This document shows positions 27,501 through 36,524 of a stretch of DNA of 64,000 bases, one piece after another (the stretch's first letter is position 1; each line of letters opens with the position of its first letter). The position numbers and the translations under genes were made by a program. Origin of the DNA: Methylophaga sp. UBA3192 (GTDB lineage: Bacteria > Pseudomonadota > Gammaproteobacteria > Nitrosococcales > Methylophagaceae); assembly GCA_002363955.1 (NCBI GenBank), contig DEXE01000006.1:637975-701974 (forward strand), in the 5' to 3' direction. The notes under the pieces were generated by a model, which worked only from the letters and a program-made list of their open reading frames with translations, had not been told where the DNA came from and made no database searches.

Positions 27501-27908
27501 TTAACCGACGACTTGTTTCACCCAGTCTTCCAGGTTGTAGTAGTTGGTGATACGAGCCACTTTGCCATCACGAATCACAAAAAACGCACCCGCTGGCAGA
27601 TTGTATTTCTGACCGTTTGCTTCCGGTAAACCTTCATCGGTGCTCAGGTATTCACCTAATACGGTGAATTCAACAGCAGCGCGGTCACCGGCTTCGTTAG
27701 TGGTGATGGAAATATCAACGATTTGTTCTTTGTAATGTGCATTCATGCGGTCCATAAATGCAGAGAATTTTTCTTTACCAACTTCACGTCCAGCCTGGTT
27801 AACATCATGAATAACGTCATCAGTCAGCATATTTAAAAACGCATCCATATCCTGACGGTTGAACGCATCGTAGTAGTTTTGCAGCAATGTGATTGTAGCT
27901 TGGCTCAT
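27501..27908 (-). CDS. SnoaL/NTF2-like protein, ketosteroid-isomerase fold
   Basis: The 135-residue product opens MSQATITLLQNYYDAFNRQD and continues MDAFLNMLTDDVIHDVNQAG..., with WYF-rich strands and PAGAFFVIRDGKVARITNYYNLEDWVKQV. This is the cone-shaped NTF2/SnoaL fold. These proteins act as isomerases, cyclases or small-ligand binders; the exact role is not readable. It has its own terminator. The DNA upstream (27909-28183) is filled by a composite repeat cluster. Confidence 0.85.
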   Translation of the reverse strand: MSQATITLLQNYYDAFNRQDMDAFLNMLTDDVIHDVNQAGREVGKEKFSAFMDRMNAHYKEQIVDISITTNEAGDRAAVEFTVLGEYLSTDEGLPEANGQKYNLPAGAFFVIRDGKVARITNYYNLEDWVKQVVG

Positions 27909-27983
27909 GTTGCAGATCCCAGAGAGTAAAAAAACCGCGAATTTTAACGTGTAAACGCTTCAAAGAAAAGCAGAAACGACTAA

Positions 27984-28173
27984 TTAACCACAGAGACACA
28001 GAGGGCACAGAGATAAAAGAAAATAGATCCGCAGATTACGCAGATGGACGCAGATTTATAATTTTTAACAGGATCGTAGGTCGGGTTAGCGTAGCGTAAC
28101 CCGACAAAAATAATCTGCGAAAATCTGCGGATAACTCAAAAAAACCTCTGTGCCCTCTGTGTCTCTGTGGTTA
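27984..28173. repeat. Composite palindromic repeat cluster R1
   Basis: Four modules are laid out as a large inverted repeat. TTAACCACAGAGACACAGAG begins at 27984 and its inverse ends at 28173. Inside lie ATCCGCAGATTACGCAGATG (from 28027) and its inverse (28112-28132). The centre is GTCGGGTTA gcgtagcg TAACCCGAC. The cluster fills the space between speB and the NTF2-like gene. The same modules occur at 30281-30558 and 38921-39213. It resembles dispersed repeats seen in many proteobacterial genomes; function unknown. Confidence 0.85.
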
Positions 28174-28183
28174 CTTTCAAAAA

Positions 28184-29068
28184 TCAGCTTTGACGACTAC
28201 GAGCAGTAATCCCCATCAACTTGTAAGTCAGCATTGATGCGGCGAAGTCATAGGCATGAAAGCCTTCAATCGGCGCGAATTCCATTACATCAAAACCGAT
28301 AATTTCACGTTGTTTGGCGACCGATTCAAACAGATTCAATGTCTGGTACCAGCTCAGGCCGCCTGGTACCGGTGTGCCTGTTGATGGAAATACACTGGGA
28401 TCCATGCCGTCAATATCGACTGTAAAAAACACTTTTTGCGGAAAATCATCAGGTAAGGTAATGCTGTTGATATTATTGGGAACCAGTTCATCGGCATCCT
28501 GGTAATACACGCCAAACTCTTCCCGTACCTGCATTTCTTCTTCACAAAAGGCACGAATTCCCAGCTGGTATAACGGAATACCCATATCCACTGCACGTTT
28601 CATTACCGAAGCATGGCTCAAAATATCGCCTTCATAGGCATGACGCAGATCGGCATGGGCATCGATCTGAACAATGCCGAAATCTTCAATCCCTGCATCC
28701 TTCAAGCCTTTGATGACGCCGTAGGTGACAGTATGTTCACCGCCTAACACGACGGGAATACCGCCATTACGGATGATTTCAGCAGTGGCATTGGCAATAT
28801 TATCAATCACCTGTTGAGAATTTACGCTGCAGTCTACTGGCGGGCAGGTGTAAATGCCCAAATCACATGGATTGCTTTTACCATCCCATTTTTCCAGCTG
28901 CCATGAGGCATTCAAGATAGTGGAGGGTCCCTTCGCTGTACCGCCACCATAGGAAACTGATTTTTCATAGGGGACAGGCAAAACATGAAACATCGCCTGT
29001 TTAGGATCAGCCTGATCAATCTCAGATCCCAGGAAAATCGGAAATTCTTCGTTTAATTCTGCTGTCAT
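28184..29068 (-). CDS. speB: Agmatinase
   Basis: The 294-residue ureohydrolase has the dimanganese site: His112 in GGEHTVTYG, Asp136-Ala-His138-Ala-Asp140 in IDAHADLRHAYEG, and Asp residues in FFTVDIDGMDPS. It splits agmatine into putrescine and urea, the step after SpeA. SVSYGGGTAKGPSTILNAS at the N-terminus is also typical. The start overlaps the nspC stop by four bases (ATGA), so the two are coupled. An arginase or guanidinobutyrase identity cannot be excluded from motifs alone, but the neighbouring SpeA, carboxyspermidine enzymes and NspC favour agmatinase. Confidence 0.93.
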   Translation of the reverse strand: MTAELNEEFPIFLGSEIDQADPKQAMFHVLPVPYEKSVSYGGGTAKGPSTILNASWQLEKWDGKSNPCDLGIYTCPPVDCSVNSQQVIDNIANATAEIIRNGGIPVVLGGEHTVTYGVIKGLKDAGIEDFGIVQIDAHADLRHAYEGDILSHASVMKRAVDMGIPLYQLGIRAFCEEEMQVREEFGVYYQDADELVPNNINSITLPDDFPQKVFFTVDIDGMDPSVFPSTGTPVPGGLSWYQTLNLFESVAKQREIIGFDVMEFAPIEGFHAYDFAASMLTYKLMGITARSRQS

Positions 29069-30231
29069 GACAGTCGCTCTTTAAAATCACTGTAGCCAAA
29101 ACTTTTGACTACACGTAAATCATCGGTTTCGGAATTCCAGATAGCCAAAGATGGCAATTTGGTGCCATTAAACGTCGTGGTTTTGACCATGGTGTAATGG
29201 CTCATATCTTCAAATACCAGACGTTGACCAATTTCCAATGGCTTTTCAAAACTGTAATCCCCAATAACATCACCCGCCAGACAGGTTAAACCGCCCAGCC
29301 GATAAGTATGGGACTTCTCATCAGGCAAACCGGCACCGGTAATATCCGGACGATAAGGCATTTCCAATGTATCGGGCATATGACAGGTAGCCGAAGTATC
29401 GAGAATAGCCTGATCCAGATGATTCCAGCTGATATCCAGTACTTCACAACTCAAAATACCGGTACCAATAGCAACAGCCTCACCCGGCTCCAGATACACT
29501 TCGACCTGATGCCGTTGTTTAAAATCCTGAATTAATTGGATTAAACCATCAATATTGTAGCCATCCGCCGTAATATGATGACCACCGCCAAAATTTACCC
29601 ATTGCATTTGTGGCAGCAAATGACCGAATTTGGCTTCCATCGCTTTTACTGTACGTTGCAATGGTTCAAATCCCTGCTCACACAAAGTATGAAAATGCAG
29701 GCCGGAAATGCCATCCAAAGCCGTTTCATCCAGCTGTGATAACGGAATGCCTAAACGTGAACCGGGTGCACACGGATCGTAAATCGGTACTGCACCTTCT
29801 GAATGCTCCGGATTGATACGTAAACCAAAATGCAATTCAGGACGTTGTTTTTGCATTGTCAGGCACTGTTCACGAAACCGCAGCCACTGCCCGCAGGAAT
29901 TAAACACAATGTGATGGGCAAAAGTCAGCAGTTCATCAATATCCTGCTGGCTGAAAGCTGCTGCAAACACATGCACTTCGCCACCGTATTCTTCAAAACC
30001 CAGTCGCGCTTCATGCAAACCACTGGCACAAGTGCCACTCAGATATTTGGCCGTCAACGGCGCTAAAGACCACATTGAAAATGCTTTCAAAGCAGCCAGA
30101 ACTTTGGCACCACTGGCCGTTTGAACGTGATTCAAAATGCGTAAATTACGCTCAACAGCCACCTCGTCCACCACAAAACAAGGAGACGGCAATCGAGATA
30201 AATCCAGCTTGGTAAAATCAGTAAATTGCAT
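29065..30231 (-). CDS. nspC: Carboxynorspermidine/carboxyspermidine decarboxylase
   Basis: The 388-residue fold-III PLP enzyme removes CO2 from carboxyspermidine to give spermidine (or from carboxynorspermidine to give norspermidine). It has LPSPCFVVDEVAVERNLRIL, then KVLAALKAFSMW with the PLP Lys, HFGLRINPEHSE, and the C-terminal GLTCLAGDVIGDYSF with the conserved Cys and Asp. The start at ATG 30231 is preferred to a TTG nine bases upstream; AGGTG lies ten bases before it. Downstream speB overlaps by four bases. Upstream (30241-30579) lies repeat cluster R2. The whole pathway in this window favours spermidine as product. Confidence 0.95.
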   Translation of the reverse strand: MQFTDFTKLDLSRLPSPCFVVDEVAVERNLRILNHVQTASGAKVLAALKAFSMWSLAPLTAKYLSGTCASGLHEARLGFEEYGGEVHVFAAAFSQQDIDELLTFAHHIVFNSCGQWLRFREQCLTMQKQRPELHFGLRINPEHSEGAVPIYDPCAPGSRLGIPLSQLDETALDGISGLHFHTLCEQGFEPLQRTVKAMEAKFGHLLPQMQWVNFGGGHHITADGYNIDGLIQLIQDFKQRHQVEVYLEPGEAVAIGTGILSCEVLDISWNHLDQAILDTSATCHMPDTLEMPYRPDITGAGLPDEKSHTYRLGGLTCLAGDVIGDYSFEKPLEIGQRLVFEDMSHYTMVKTTTFNGTKLPSLAIWNSETDDLRVVKSFGYSDFKERLS

Positions 30232-30280
30232 TATTTTCAAACACCTGAAAATGATAGTTAATTTATATTATTAACACTTA

Positions 30281-30558
30281 TTAACCACAGAGGCACAGAG
30301 AGCACAGAGTTTTTATCCGCAGATTCTCGCAGATTATTTTTGCCGGGTTACGCTACGCTAACCCTACCTACGTTTTTTAACAAGGTGTAGGCTGGGTTGA
30401 ATTTATTAAACCCAACAAGACGCAGAAGAATAGATGGTGTTGGGTTTCGCAGGCTCAACCCAACCTACATTTCTCTTAAAATTAGAAATCTGCGTCCATC
30501 TGCGTAATCTGCGGATGTATATTTTTTTCCTCAGTGCCCTCTGTGTCTCTGTGGTTAA
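30281..30558. repeat. Composite palindromic repeat cluster R2
   Basis: The cluster begins TTAACCACAGAGGCACAGAG (from 30281) and ends CTGTGTCTCTGTGGTTAA (30558), its inverse. Between are the CCGCAGATT module, GCCGGGTTACGCTACGCTAACCC, a second type of inverted pair (GGTTGAATTTATTAAACCCAAC with TGTTGGGTTTCGC, GGCTCAACCCAACCTAC), and AATCTGCGTCCATCTGCGTAAT (inverse of the first). It separates CASDH from nspC. It is the same family as R1 and R3 but has an extra internal module. Confidence 0.82.
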
Positions 30559-30579
30559 TTTTTTCTGGCTTTATAAAGG

Positions 30580-31779
30580 TCAATCGTCAAGATTGAAATT
30601 ATCCAATTCAATCACTTCCCACGGCAATCCGTATTTATTCATATCTTCCATAAACGGATCCGGATCAAACTGTTCGATGTTCCAGACACCCGGTTTCTTC
30701 CATTTGCCTTCCAGCATCATTTTGGCACCAATCATGGCTGGTACACCGGTGGTATAGGAAATCGCCTGCGACTGAACTTCAGCGTAGCAATCCTGATGGT
30801 CTTTGATTTGGTAGAGATAAACAATTTTCTGTTTACCATCCTTAACGCCTTTCACCACACAACCGATACAGGTTTTACCTTTGGTACGTGGGCCAAGTGT
30901 TGAAGGGTCAGGTAACAATGCTTTGAGGAACTGAATCGGCACAATCTGCTGACCGTTATAGTCAATTGGCTCAATGCCGGTCATACCAACATTACCCAGC
31001 ACTTCCAGATGTTTCAGATAACTGTCACCAAAACTCATCCAGAACTGGGCACGTTTCAAAGTCGGGAAATTCACTACCAGTGATTCCAGCTCTTCATGGT
31101 ACATACGATAAATATTGTAGTTACCAACCTCTTCCGGACAGGTAAAGCTGGCTTTTTTCGACATGGCAGGCGTGGTGACAAACTCACCATTTTCCCAATG
31201 ACGGCATTCTGCGGTAACTTCACGGATATTAATTTCCGGATTGAAGTTAGTGGCAAACGGATAACCGTGATCACCACCATTGACATCAATGATATCCAGC
31301 TCATGGATTTCATCGAAATAATGCTTGGCAAGGTAGGCAGTAAAGACGTTGGTGGCACCGGGATCAAAACCGCTGCCGAGCAATGCCATCAAACCGGCAT
31401 TTTCGAATTTTTCACGATAAGCCCACTGCCAGCTGTATTCAAACTTGGCAGTATCTAAAGGTTCGTAGTTAGCTGTATCCAGATAATCGACACCAGCGTT
31501 CAGACAGGCATCCATGATGTGCAAGTCCTGATAAGGTAACGCTACGTTGATGACCAGATCCGGTTTTTCCTTTTCCAGTAAAGCGGTCAGCTCAGGCACA
31601 TTGTCGGCATCGACCTTGGCAGTACGGATGGGTCTATCCAGCTGAGCAGCGATAGCTTTGCATTTGTCTTCATTACGGCTGGCCAGAATAATCTCTGAAA
31701 AAATTTCCGGTAATTGAGCACATTTATGGGTAACGACGCCGCCAACACCACCGGCGCCAATAATGATCACTTTTGACAT
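30580..31779 (-). CDS. Carboxyspermidine/carboxynorspermidine dehydrogenase
   Basis: The 399-residue saccharopine-dehydrogenase-like enzyme begins MSKVIIIGAGGVGGVVTHKCAQ, a Rossmann NAD(P) site. It continues with ADNVPELTALLEKEKPDLVINVALPYQDLHIMDACLNAGVDYLDTANYEP, typical of this group, and ends GVPAMIGAKMMLEGKWKKPGVWNIEQFDPDPFM. It is the CASDH enzyme, which joins aspartate semialdehyde and putrescine (giving carboxyspermidine) or diaminopropane (giving carboxynorspermidine). With SpeA, SpeB and NspC the route is complete. It follows speA by 24 bases, so the two are one transcript; nspC is separated by repeat cluster R2. Confidence 0.93.
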   Translation of the reverse strand: MSKVIIIGAGGVGGVVTHKCAQLPEIFSEIILASRNEDKCKAIAAQLDRPIRTAKVDADNVPELTALLEKEKPDLVINVALPYQDLHIMDACLNAGVDYLDTANYEPLDTAKFEYSWQWAYREKFENAGLMALLGSGFDPGATNVFTAYLAKHYFDEIHELDIIDVNGGDHGYPFATNFNPEINIREVTAECRHWENGEFVTTPAMSKKASFTCPEEVGNYNIYRMYHEELESLVVNFPTLKRAQFWMSFGDSYLKHLEVLGNVGMTGIEPIDYNGQQIVPIQFLKALLPDPSTLGPRTKGKTCIGCVVKGVKDGKQKIVYLYQIKDHQDCYAEVQSQAISYTTGVPAMIGAKMMLEGKWKKPGVWNIEQFDPDPFMEDMNKYGLPWEVIELDNFNLDD

Positions 31780-31803
31780 TGCTGAATCCTTATAAATCTG
31801 CAG

Positions 31804-33753
31804 TTATCTTTCAAAGAAGGTATAGCCATTCATGCTATCGCTGAAGGCACGTAACATTTGTTGACGCATTGGTACTGAAATCTTGCCATCCCGCACAGCT
31901 TGTTCTGCCAGCTTACGGAACTGTTCCTGCATCACTTTGGGATCGTACTCCACGTAGCTGAGCACATCGGCAATGCTGTCGCCATGGAACTCACGAACGA
32001 AATCAAAGCTGCCATCTTCATTAATGTGCACACTGACCACGTTGGTATCACCAAACAGGTTATGCAAATCACCGAGGGTTTCCTGATAAGCACCCACCAG
32101 AAATACGCTCAGATAATATTCCTCACCCTCAATTAGCGGATGTAAAGGCAACGTTTTGCGAATCCCGTCTTCGTAAGAAAACGAATCAATTTTGCCATCA
32201 CAGTCGCATGTCATATCGGCAATGACCGCGGCACGAGTCGGTCTTTCATTCAAACGATGAATTGGCATGATGGGGAAAATCTGATCGATTGCCCAGATAT
32301 CCGGTAATGATTGAAACAGACTGAAATTACCGTAATAAATATCGGACAATAATTCCGGCAGGCTTTCCAACTCCGCAGAAACCCGGCGTGCCTGAGGCAG
32401 TAGTTCCGAGATTTTTTCCAGAATGGCTAATGAAACATTCTCAGCTAAAGCACGTTCACGTAAAGTGGCCTGACCGTGATGGAATAACTCACGTAATTCA
32501 TCACGATAATAAATGGCATCGTTGTAGCACTCCTGCAGGTTCTGCAGTTTTACATTGCCCAGCACGGCATAGAGATTCACCAGCATGTCCGGGCTATCAG
32601 CGGGAGCGACTTCCGGAATCGTTCCTGGTTTATGATCACGTACTTCCAATACATTAAATAACAGCATGGAAGAATAAGCGATCAAAGCCCGGCCTGACTC
32701 GGTGATAACCACAGGATGCTCTATATCAAGGGGATCCAGGCATTCCTGTAACGTTTCAATAATGTTGTAGCAATATTCGTCCAGACCATAGTTCATGCTG
32801 TGCGTGCTATTCGAACGTGCACCTTCGTAGTCGACCGCCAAACCACCGCCAAGGTCCATATATCCCATCGGTGCACCTTCTTCGATTAAACCGGTATAAA
32901 AACGACAGGCTTCCATCACACCACTACGAATATTACGAATATTGGGAATTTGTGAACCTAGGTGGCTATGCAGTAATTGCAGGCAATGCAGCATATCAGC
33001 CTGTTTAAGCTGATCAATCACTTCGAGTAGCGCACTGGTAGATAAACCGAATATCGAACGATCTCCACTATCGCCATTCCAATGACCTTCCACAGTAGAG
33101 GCCAAACGTATGCGTAAGCCAATTAATGGATCGATACCCAATGCTTTACTGCGTTCTAAAATGGTGGATAGTTCAGTGGCGGTTTCCAACACAAAAAAGC
33201 AGGGAATGCCCATCTGGCGTGCATACAGTCCTAATTCAATAAATTCTTCGTCTTTATAGCCATTGCAGATAATCAGACTGTCGTGGTCACGTAGCTGAGA
33301 AATAGCAATGATTAACTCAGCCTTACTGCCCGCTTCCAGACCATGATGATATCGACGACCGTAATCGGCAATTTCCTCAATAACGTGACATTGCTGATTC
33401 ACCTTGATCGGAAATACGCCACGATAGTGATTTTTATAACCTGCGGTTTTGATGGCCCGGGCAAAGGCTTCGTTTAACTGAGTAATGCGCAGATCCAACA
33501 GGTTCTCGATGCGTAATACAGCGGGCATATCCAGACCGCGCTCTTTCATTCCGTTAACAATATCAATCAACGGAACATGGATAGTCTTTTCACCAAATTG
33601 CAAACTGACAACCGCATTGCCATCGGCGGAAATATCAAAATAATCCGCACCCCAATCACGTACACCATAAAGCTTACTGCTATGTTGCGCACTCCATTCA
33701 TCAGAGGCGACGTCAGGTGAGTTTGTATCAAGATTGGCATGGGTTTGTGTCAT
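31804..33753 (-). CDS. speA: Biosynthetic arginine decarboxylase
   Basis: The 649-residue PLP enzyme turns arginine into agmatine. The PLP lysine is Lys117 in YRGVFPIKVNQQCHVIEEI. Other signatures are GLEAGSKAELIIAIS, LHSHLGSQIPNIRNI, YMDLGGGLAVDYEG, and ADMTCDCDGKIDSF, which contains the conserved Cys-Asp pair near the active site. Length agrees with the E. coli-type SpeA (about 630-660). AAGGGGG lies eight bases before ATG 33753. It heads the polyamine group: speA and CASDH (24-base gap), then nspC and speB. Confidence 0.97.
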   Translation of the reverse strand: MTQTHANLDTNSPDVASDEWSAQHSSKLYGVRDWGADYFDISADGNAVVSLQFGEKTIHVPLIDIVNGMKERGLDMPAVLRIENLLDLRITQLNEAFARAIKTAGYKNHYRGVFPIKVNQQCHVIEEIADYGRRYHHGLEAGSKAELIIAISQLRDHDSLIICNGYKDEEFIELGLYARQMGIPCFFVLETATELSTILERSKALGIDPLIGLRIRLASTVEGHWNGDSGDRSIFGLSTSALLEVIDQLKQADMLHCLQLLHSHLGSQIPNIRNIRSGVMEACRFYTGLIEEGAPMGYMDLGGGLAVDYEGARSNSTHSMNYGLDEYCYNIIETLQECLDPLDIEHPVVITESGRALIAYSSMLLFNVLEVRDHKPGTIPEVAPADSPDMLVNLYAVLGNVKLQNLQECYNDAIYYRDELRELFHHGQATLRERALAENVSLAILEKISELLPQARRVSAELESLPELLSDIYYGNFSLFQSLPDIWAIDQIFPIMPIHRLNERPTRAAVIADMTCDCDGKIDSFSYEDGIRKTLPLHPLIEGEEYYLSVFLVGAYQETLGDLHNLFGDTNVVSVHINEDGSFDFVREFHGDSIADVLSYVEYDPKVMQEQFRKLAEQAVRDGKISVPMRQQMLRAFSDSMNGYTFFER

Positions 33754-33862
33754 CAGTATGACCCCCTTTGGCTTCAGTTAAATCGCGGGATTGTCACTAT
33801 TTTATGGATAAATTGCAAAAATATTATGACAGTATCACTACTTAAGGATGCGAATCGCAGAC

Positions 33863-34918
33863 TCAGATAATCGGCTTCTCTTCAGGAGCGCTGGTATCCG
33901 TTGATGGATGCAGGTTTGTATTGAAAGCTTCAACACTATCCGCAACTTCATCAGGACGGTTAAATCGCGCAATATGAAACAAGGCTTCGCCCTCATTCAC
34001 CAGCGGAATATTGGTTCTGCCAATGATCACACCGCTGCAGATAGCGATCACTTTGGTTTCGGATTTCTCATCGCCATAGGGCGCAGCAACCATGCCCAGA
34101 ATATCGCCTTTTGTCACTTGCGCCCCCATGGGCACCAGCATCCTGAAAATACCACTTTGTGGCGCCCTCACCCAACTACTGGATCGCGCGACAAACGGAT
34201 CGACAGGTTTTGCCTGTTTTGTACGGGATTCGGTCAACATACCCAATTTGCGCATCACCGCCAACACACCTCTGACTCCGGCACGAATCGCCAGTTCATT
34301 AAAGCGCAAAGCTTCACCCGCTTCATACACGATAACCGGCACATTGACCTGCTGACAGGCATGGCGTAATGAACCTTCAATCAATCCCGAATTCAAAATA
34401 ACCGGTGCATTAAATGCCCTTGCCATTTCCTCCACCACAGGGTTATCCAAAGCCGCACGGATCTGTGGCAGATTGTCCCGATGGATGGCTGCAGTATGCA
34501 AGTCCACACCATGGGTACATTTATTCACCACTTCGCTCATAAACAGGTTGGCTAAACGTGCCGCTAATGAACCTTCCTCAGACCCAGGAAAGCAACGGTT
34601 TAAATCCCGGCGATCAGGTAAGTAACGTGTTTGATTAATAAAGCCGTAAACATTCACCACCGGAATAGTGATCAACGTGCCTTTAAGCCCTTTAAGACGT
34701 TTGCTTCGCACCAGCCGACGAATAATTTCCACACCAACAATTTCATCACCATGCACCGCACCGGATACAAATAGAACAGGGCCCTCACGACGGCCACGCA
34801 TTACCTGAACCGGCATACTCAAAGAGGTATGCATGTACAAATCTGGCAGCGGTACATCGACCACTTTGTTTTGTCCGGGCATGATCTGTTGCCCGGCAAT
34901 GATCAATGCATCAGCCAT
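33863..34918 (-). CDS. AstE/aspartoacylase-like zinc hydrolase
   Basis: The 351-residue M14-fold protein has GAVHGDEIVGVEIIRRLV with the first zinc His/Glu, DLNRCFPG with Arg, and HTAAIHRDNLPQIR with the second His. A C-terminal beta domain follows (TKGDILGMVAAPYGDEKSET). Family members are succinylglutamate desuccinylase or aspartoacylase type. The ATG at 34918 overlaps the RimK stop by one base (TGATG). The genetic link to RimK and RimB suggests it acts on the same amino-acid or peptide modifications, perhaps removing the added glutamates; this is inference. Confidence 0.88.
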   Translation of the reverse strand: MADALIIAGQQIMPGQNKVVDVPLPDLYMHTSLSMPVQVMRGRREGPVLFVSGAVHGDEIVGVEIIRRLVRSKRLKGLKGTLITIPVVNVYGFINQTRYLPDRRDLNRCFPGSEEGSLAARLANLFMSEVVNKCTHGVDLHTAAIHRDNLPQIRAALDNPVVEEMARAFNAPVILNSGLIEGSLRHACQQVNVPVIVYEAGEALRFNELAIRAGVRGVLAVMRKLGMLTESRTKQAKPVDPFVARSSSWVRAPQSGIFRMLVPMGAQVTKGDILGMVAAPYGDEKSETKVIAICSGVIIGRTNIPLVNEGEALFHIARFNRPDEVADSVEAFNTNLHPSTDTSAPEEKPII

Positions 34919-35823
34919 CAACCACGGCCTTTGGTTTTAGTGGTTCCGGAAACCGAGTTTTTTTCAATAAAATCAATAATCAAACTGGCAATATCTTTAC
35001 CGGTCGCTGTTTCAATACCTTCCAGGCCCGGCGAGGAGTTCACTTCCATAACTACAGGACCATGATTAGAGCGCAGTAAATCCACCCCGCAAACATTCAG
35101 CCCCATAGTTTTGGCCGCACGAACCGCTGTGGCACGTTCTGCCGGTGTAATCCGAATCAAATTGGCACTACCTCCCCGATGTAGATTAGAACGAAACTCA
35201 CCCTCTTTGCTCTGACGTTTCATTGCGGCAACTACCTTTTCACCCACCACAAAGCAGCGAATATCGGCACCACCCGCTTCCTTGATAAATTCCTGCACCA
35301 GAATATTGGCTTTCATGCCCATAAAGGCTTCGATAACACTCTCAGCCGCCCCGGCAGTCTCAGCCAGTACCACACCGATTCCCTGAGTACCTTCTAAAAG
35401 TTTAATCACCAGCGGCGCACCACCTACCATCTTGATTAAATCGTCGACATCATCAGGTCGATGGGCAAAGCCCGTCACCGGCAAACCAATACCGCGGCGG
35501 GATAATAACTGGAGAGCGCGAAGTTTGTCGCGCGACCGACTGATGGCCACCGACTCATTAAGTGGATATACATTCATCATCTCAAACTGGCGCAGCACGG
35601 CGGTACCGTAAAAAGTCACCGAAGCACCAATCCGAGGAATCACCGCATCATAACCGGTAAGGTTTTCGCCTTTGTAATGCACTTCGGGTTTCATCGAAGT
35701 GATGTTCATGTAACAACGCAACACATCCAGAACATCCACTTCGTGCCCTCGTGCCTCAGCTGCCTCGACCAATCGGCGAGTTGAATACAACTTTGAATTA
35801 CGGGACAAAATGGCTATTTTCAT
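34918..35823 (-). CDS. rimK: RimK-type glutamate ligase
   Basis: The 301-residue ATP-grasp protein starts MKIAILSRNSKLYSTRRLVEAAEARGHEVDVLD. Signatures are DAVIPRIGASVTFYGTAVLRQFE, FVVGEKVVAAMKRQSKEGEFRSNLHRGGSA (a ligase hallmark), and the metal motif PVVMEVNSSPGLEGIE (E-V-N-S-S-P). The family adds glutamate residues to the C-terminus of ribosomal protein S6. It overlaps the RimB-like gene by four bases (ATGA) and the AstE-like gene by one, a tightly coupled three-gene operon. The family is certain; the substrate is by analogy. Confidence 0.94.
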   Translation of the reverse strand: MKIAILSRNSKLYSTRRLVEAAEARGHEVDVLDVLRCYMNITSMKPEVHYKGENLTGYDAVIPRIGASVTFYGTAVLRQFEMMNVYPLNESVAISRSRDKLRALQLLSRRGIGLPVTGFAHRPDDVDDLIKMVGGAPLVIKLLEGTQGIGVVLAETAGAAESVIEAFMGMKANILVQEFIKEAGGADIRCFVVGEKVVAAMKRQSKEGEFRSNLHRGGSANLIRITPAERATAVRAAKTMGLNVCGVDLLRSNHGPVVMEVNSSPGLEGIETATGKDIASLIIDFIEKNSVSGTTKTKGRG

Positions 35824-36329
35824 GCAGATTCTCCATCAAGCGCTTCATCTTTAGGCGCTTGAGTTGTGTCGTGAAATGAGGGGCTTGCTTGATAGGACAA
35901 TGCCGGATTAACCAATATATTACCAGTCGTCATGGCAGTGCGTCCCAGTAACATTCTAAAAAGCATGGTATCGCGATTGGTCAGGGTAATTTCAATCGGC
36001 CAGCTATGCCCGCCAACGCTAAGTAGTGTCTCAATCACATAACGTTTTTCAGTATGACCGCCCGAGTCAGTAACATTACGCTCATCCTTAACACGCGCCT
36101 CGCACCAGATTTCGGTCTCGGTATCATGTTGATTGGGATGTACTCCAAATCGTACCCATAGCTCATCGTTTTTCTCAATCGGCTCAACCGAAAAAGCATG
36201 GATCGCGGAAGTTCTGGCACCGGTATCCACCTTGGCTTTGATTCGATCGATACCCAACTCTGGCAGGCTTAACCATTCACGCCAGCCAACTGTAATTTTT
36301 TGCGGGTGATTTTCCACGGGATTCCCCAA
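35820..36329 (-). CDS. RimB-type protease (retropepsin-like)
   Basis: The 169-residue protein, first of a coupled trio with rimK and an AstE-like gene, has an Asp-Thr-Gly motif in IKAKVDTGARTSAIHAFSVEP. This is typical of the small retropepsin-like aspartic proteases annotated as RimB or DUF615-like partners of RimK. TLTNRDTMLFRMLLGRTAMTTGNILVNPALSY is the other conserved block. In Pseudomonas the RimB protease is reported to control RimK-mediated S6 modification. The C-terminal tail (TQAPKDEALDGESA) is variable. Confidence 0.87.
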   Translation of the reverse strand: MGNPVENHPQKITVGWREWLSLPELGIDRIKAKVDTGARTSAIHAFSVEPIEKNDELWVRFGVHPNQHDTETEIWCEARVKDERNVTDSGGHTEKRYVIETLLSVGGHSWPIEITLTNRDTMLFRMLLGRTAMTTGNILVNPALSYQASPSFHDTTQAPKDEALDGESA

Positions 36330-36477
36330 TTAAGATTTTATGGGGCAATTGAATGCAATTTATGGGCGAGTGTCAAAAAGGATTTTTGAATTATAGCTCT
36401 GAATAAAATTTAAAGCTGATTTGCAAAATGAATTCAGTAGATTTTCGTTAGAAGAAAATAAATTTGTTAGATACAAA

Positions 36478-36501
36478 AAAGCCCCGAAGAATCGGGGCTT
36501 T
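36478..36501 (-). terminator. pilA rho-independent terminator
   Basis: AAAGCCCCGA agaa TCGGGGCTTT is a strong 10-bp stem flanked by A runs, giving a U run on the minus strand. It lies 24 bases past the stop of the pilin gene. Confidence 0.92.
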
Positions 36502-36524
36502 AAAATTACATAGTGAGAGTGAAT

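Noticed and set aside
27984..28173. Possible CRISPR array at the composite repeats
   Set aside because: The units are inverted and modular, without regular spacers; no cas genes are present.
33908..34369. 153-codon + strand frame opposite the AstE-like gene
   Set aside because: Shadow of a well-supported minus-strand enzyme with motifs; composition is unlike a protein (many His, Ser, Arg).
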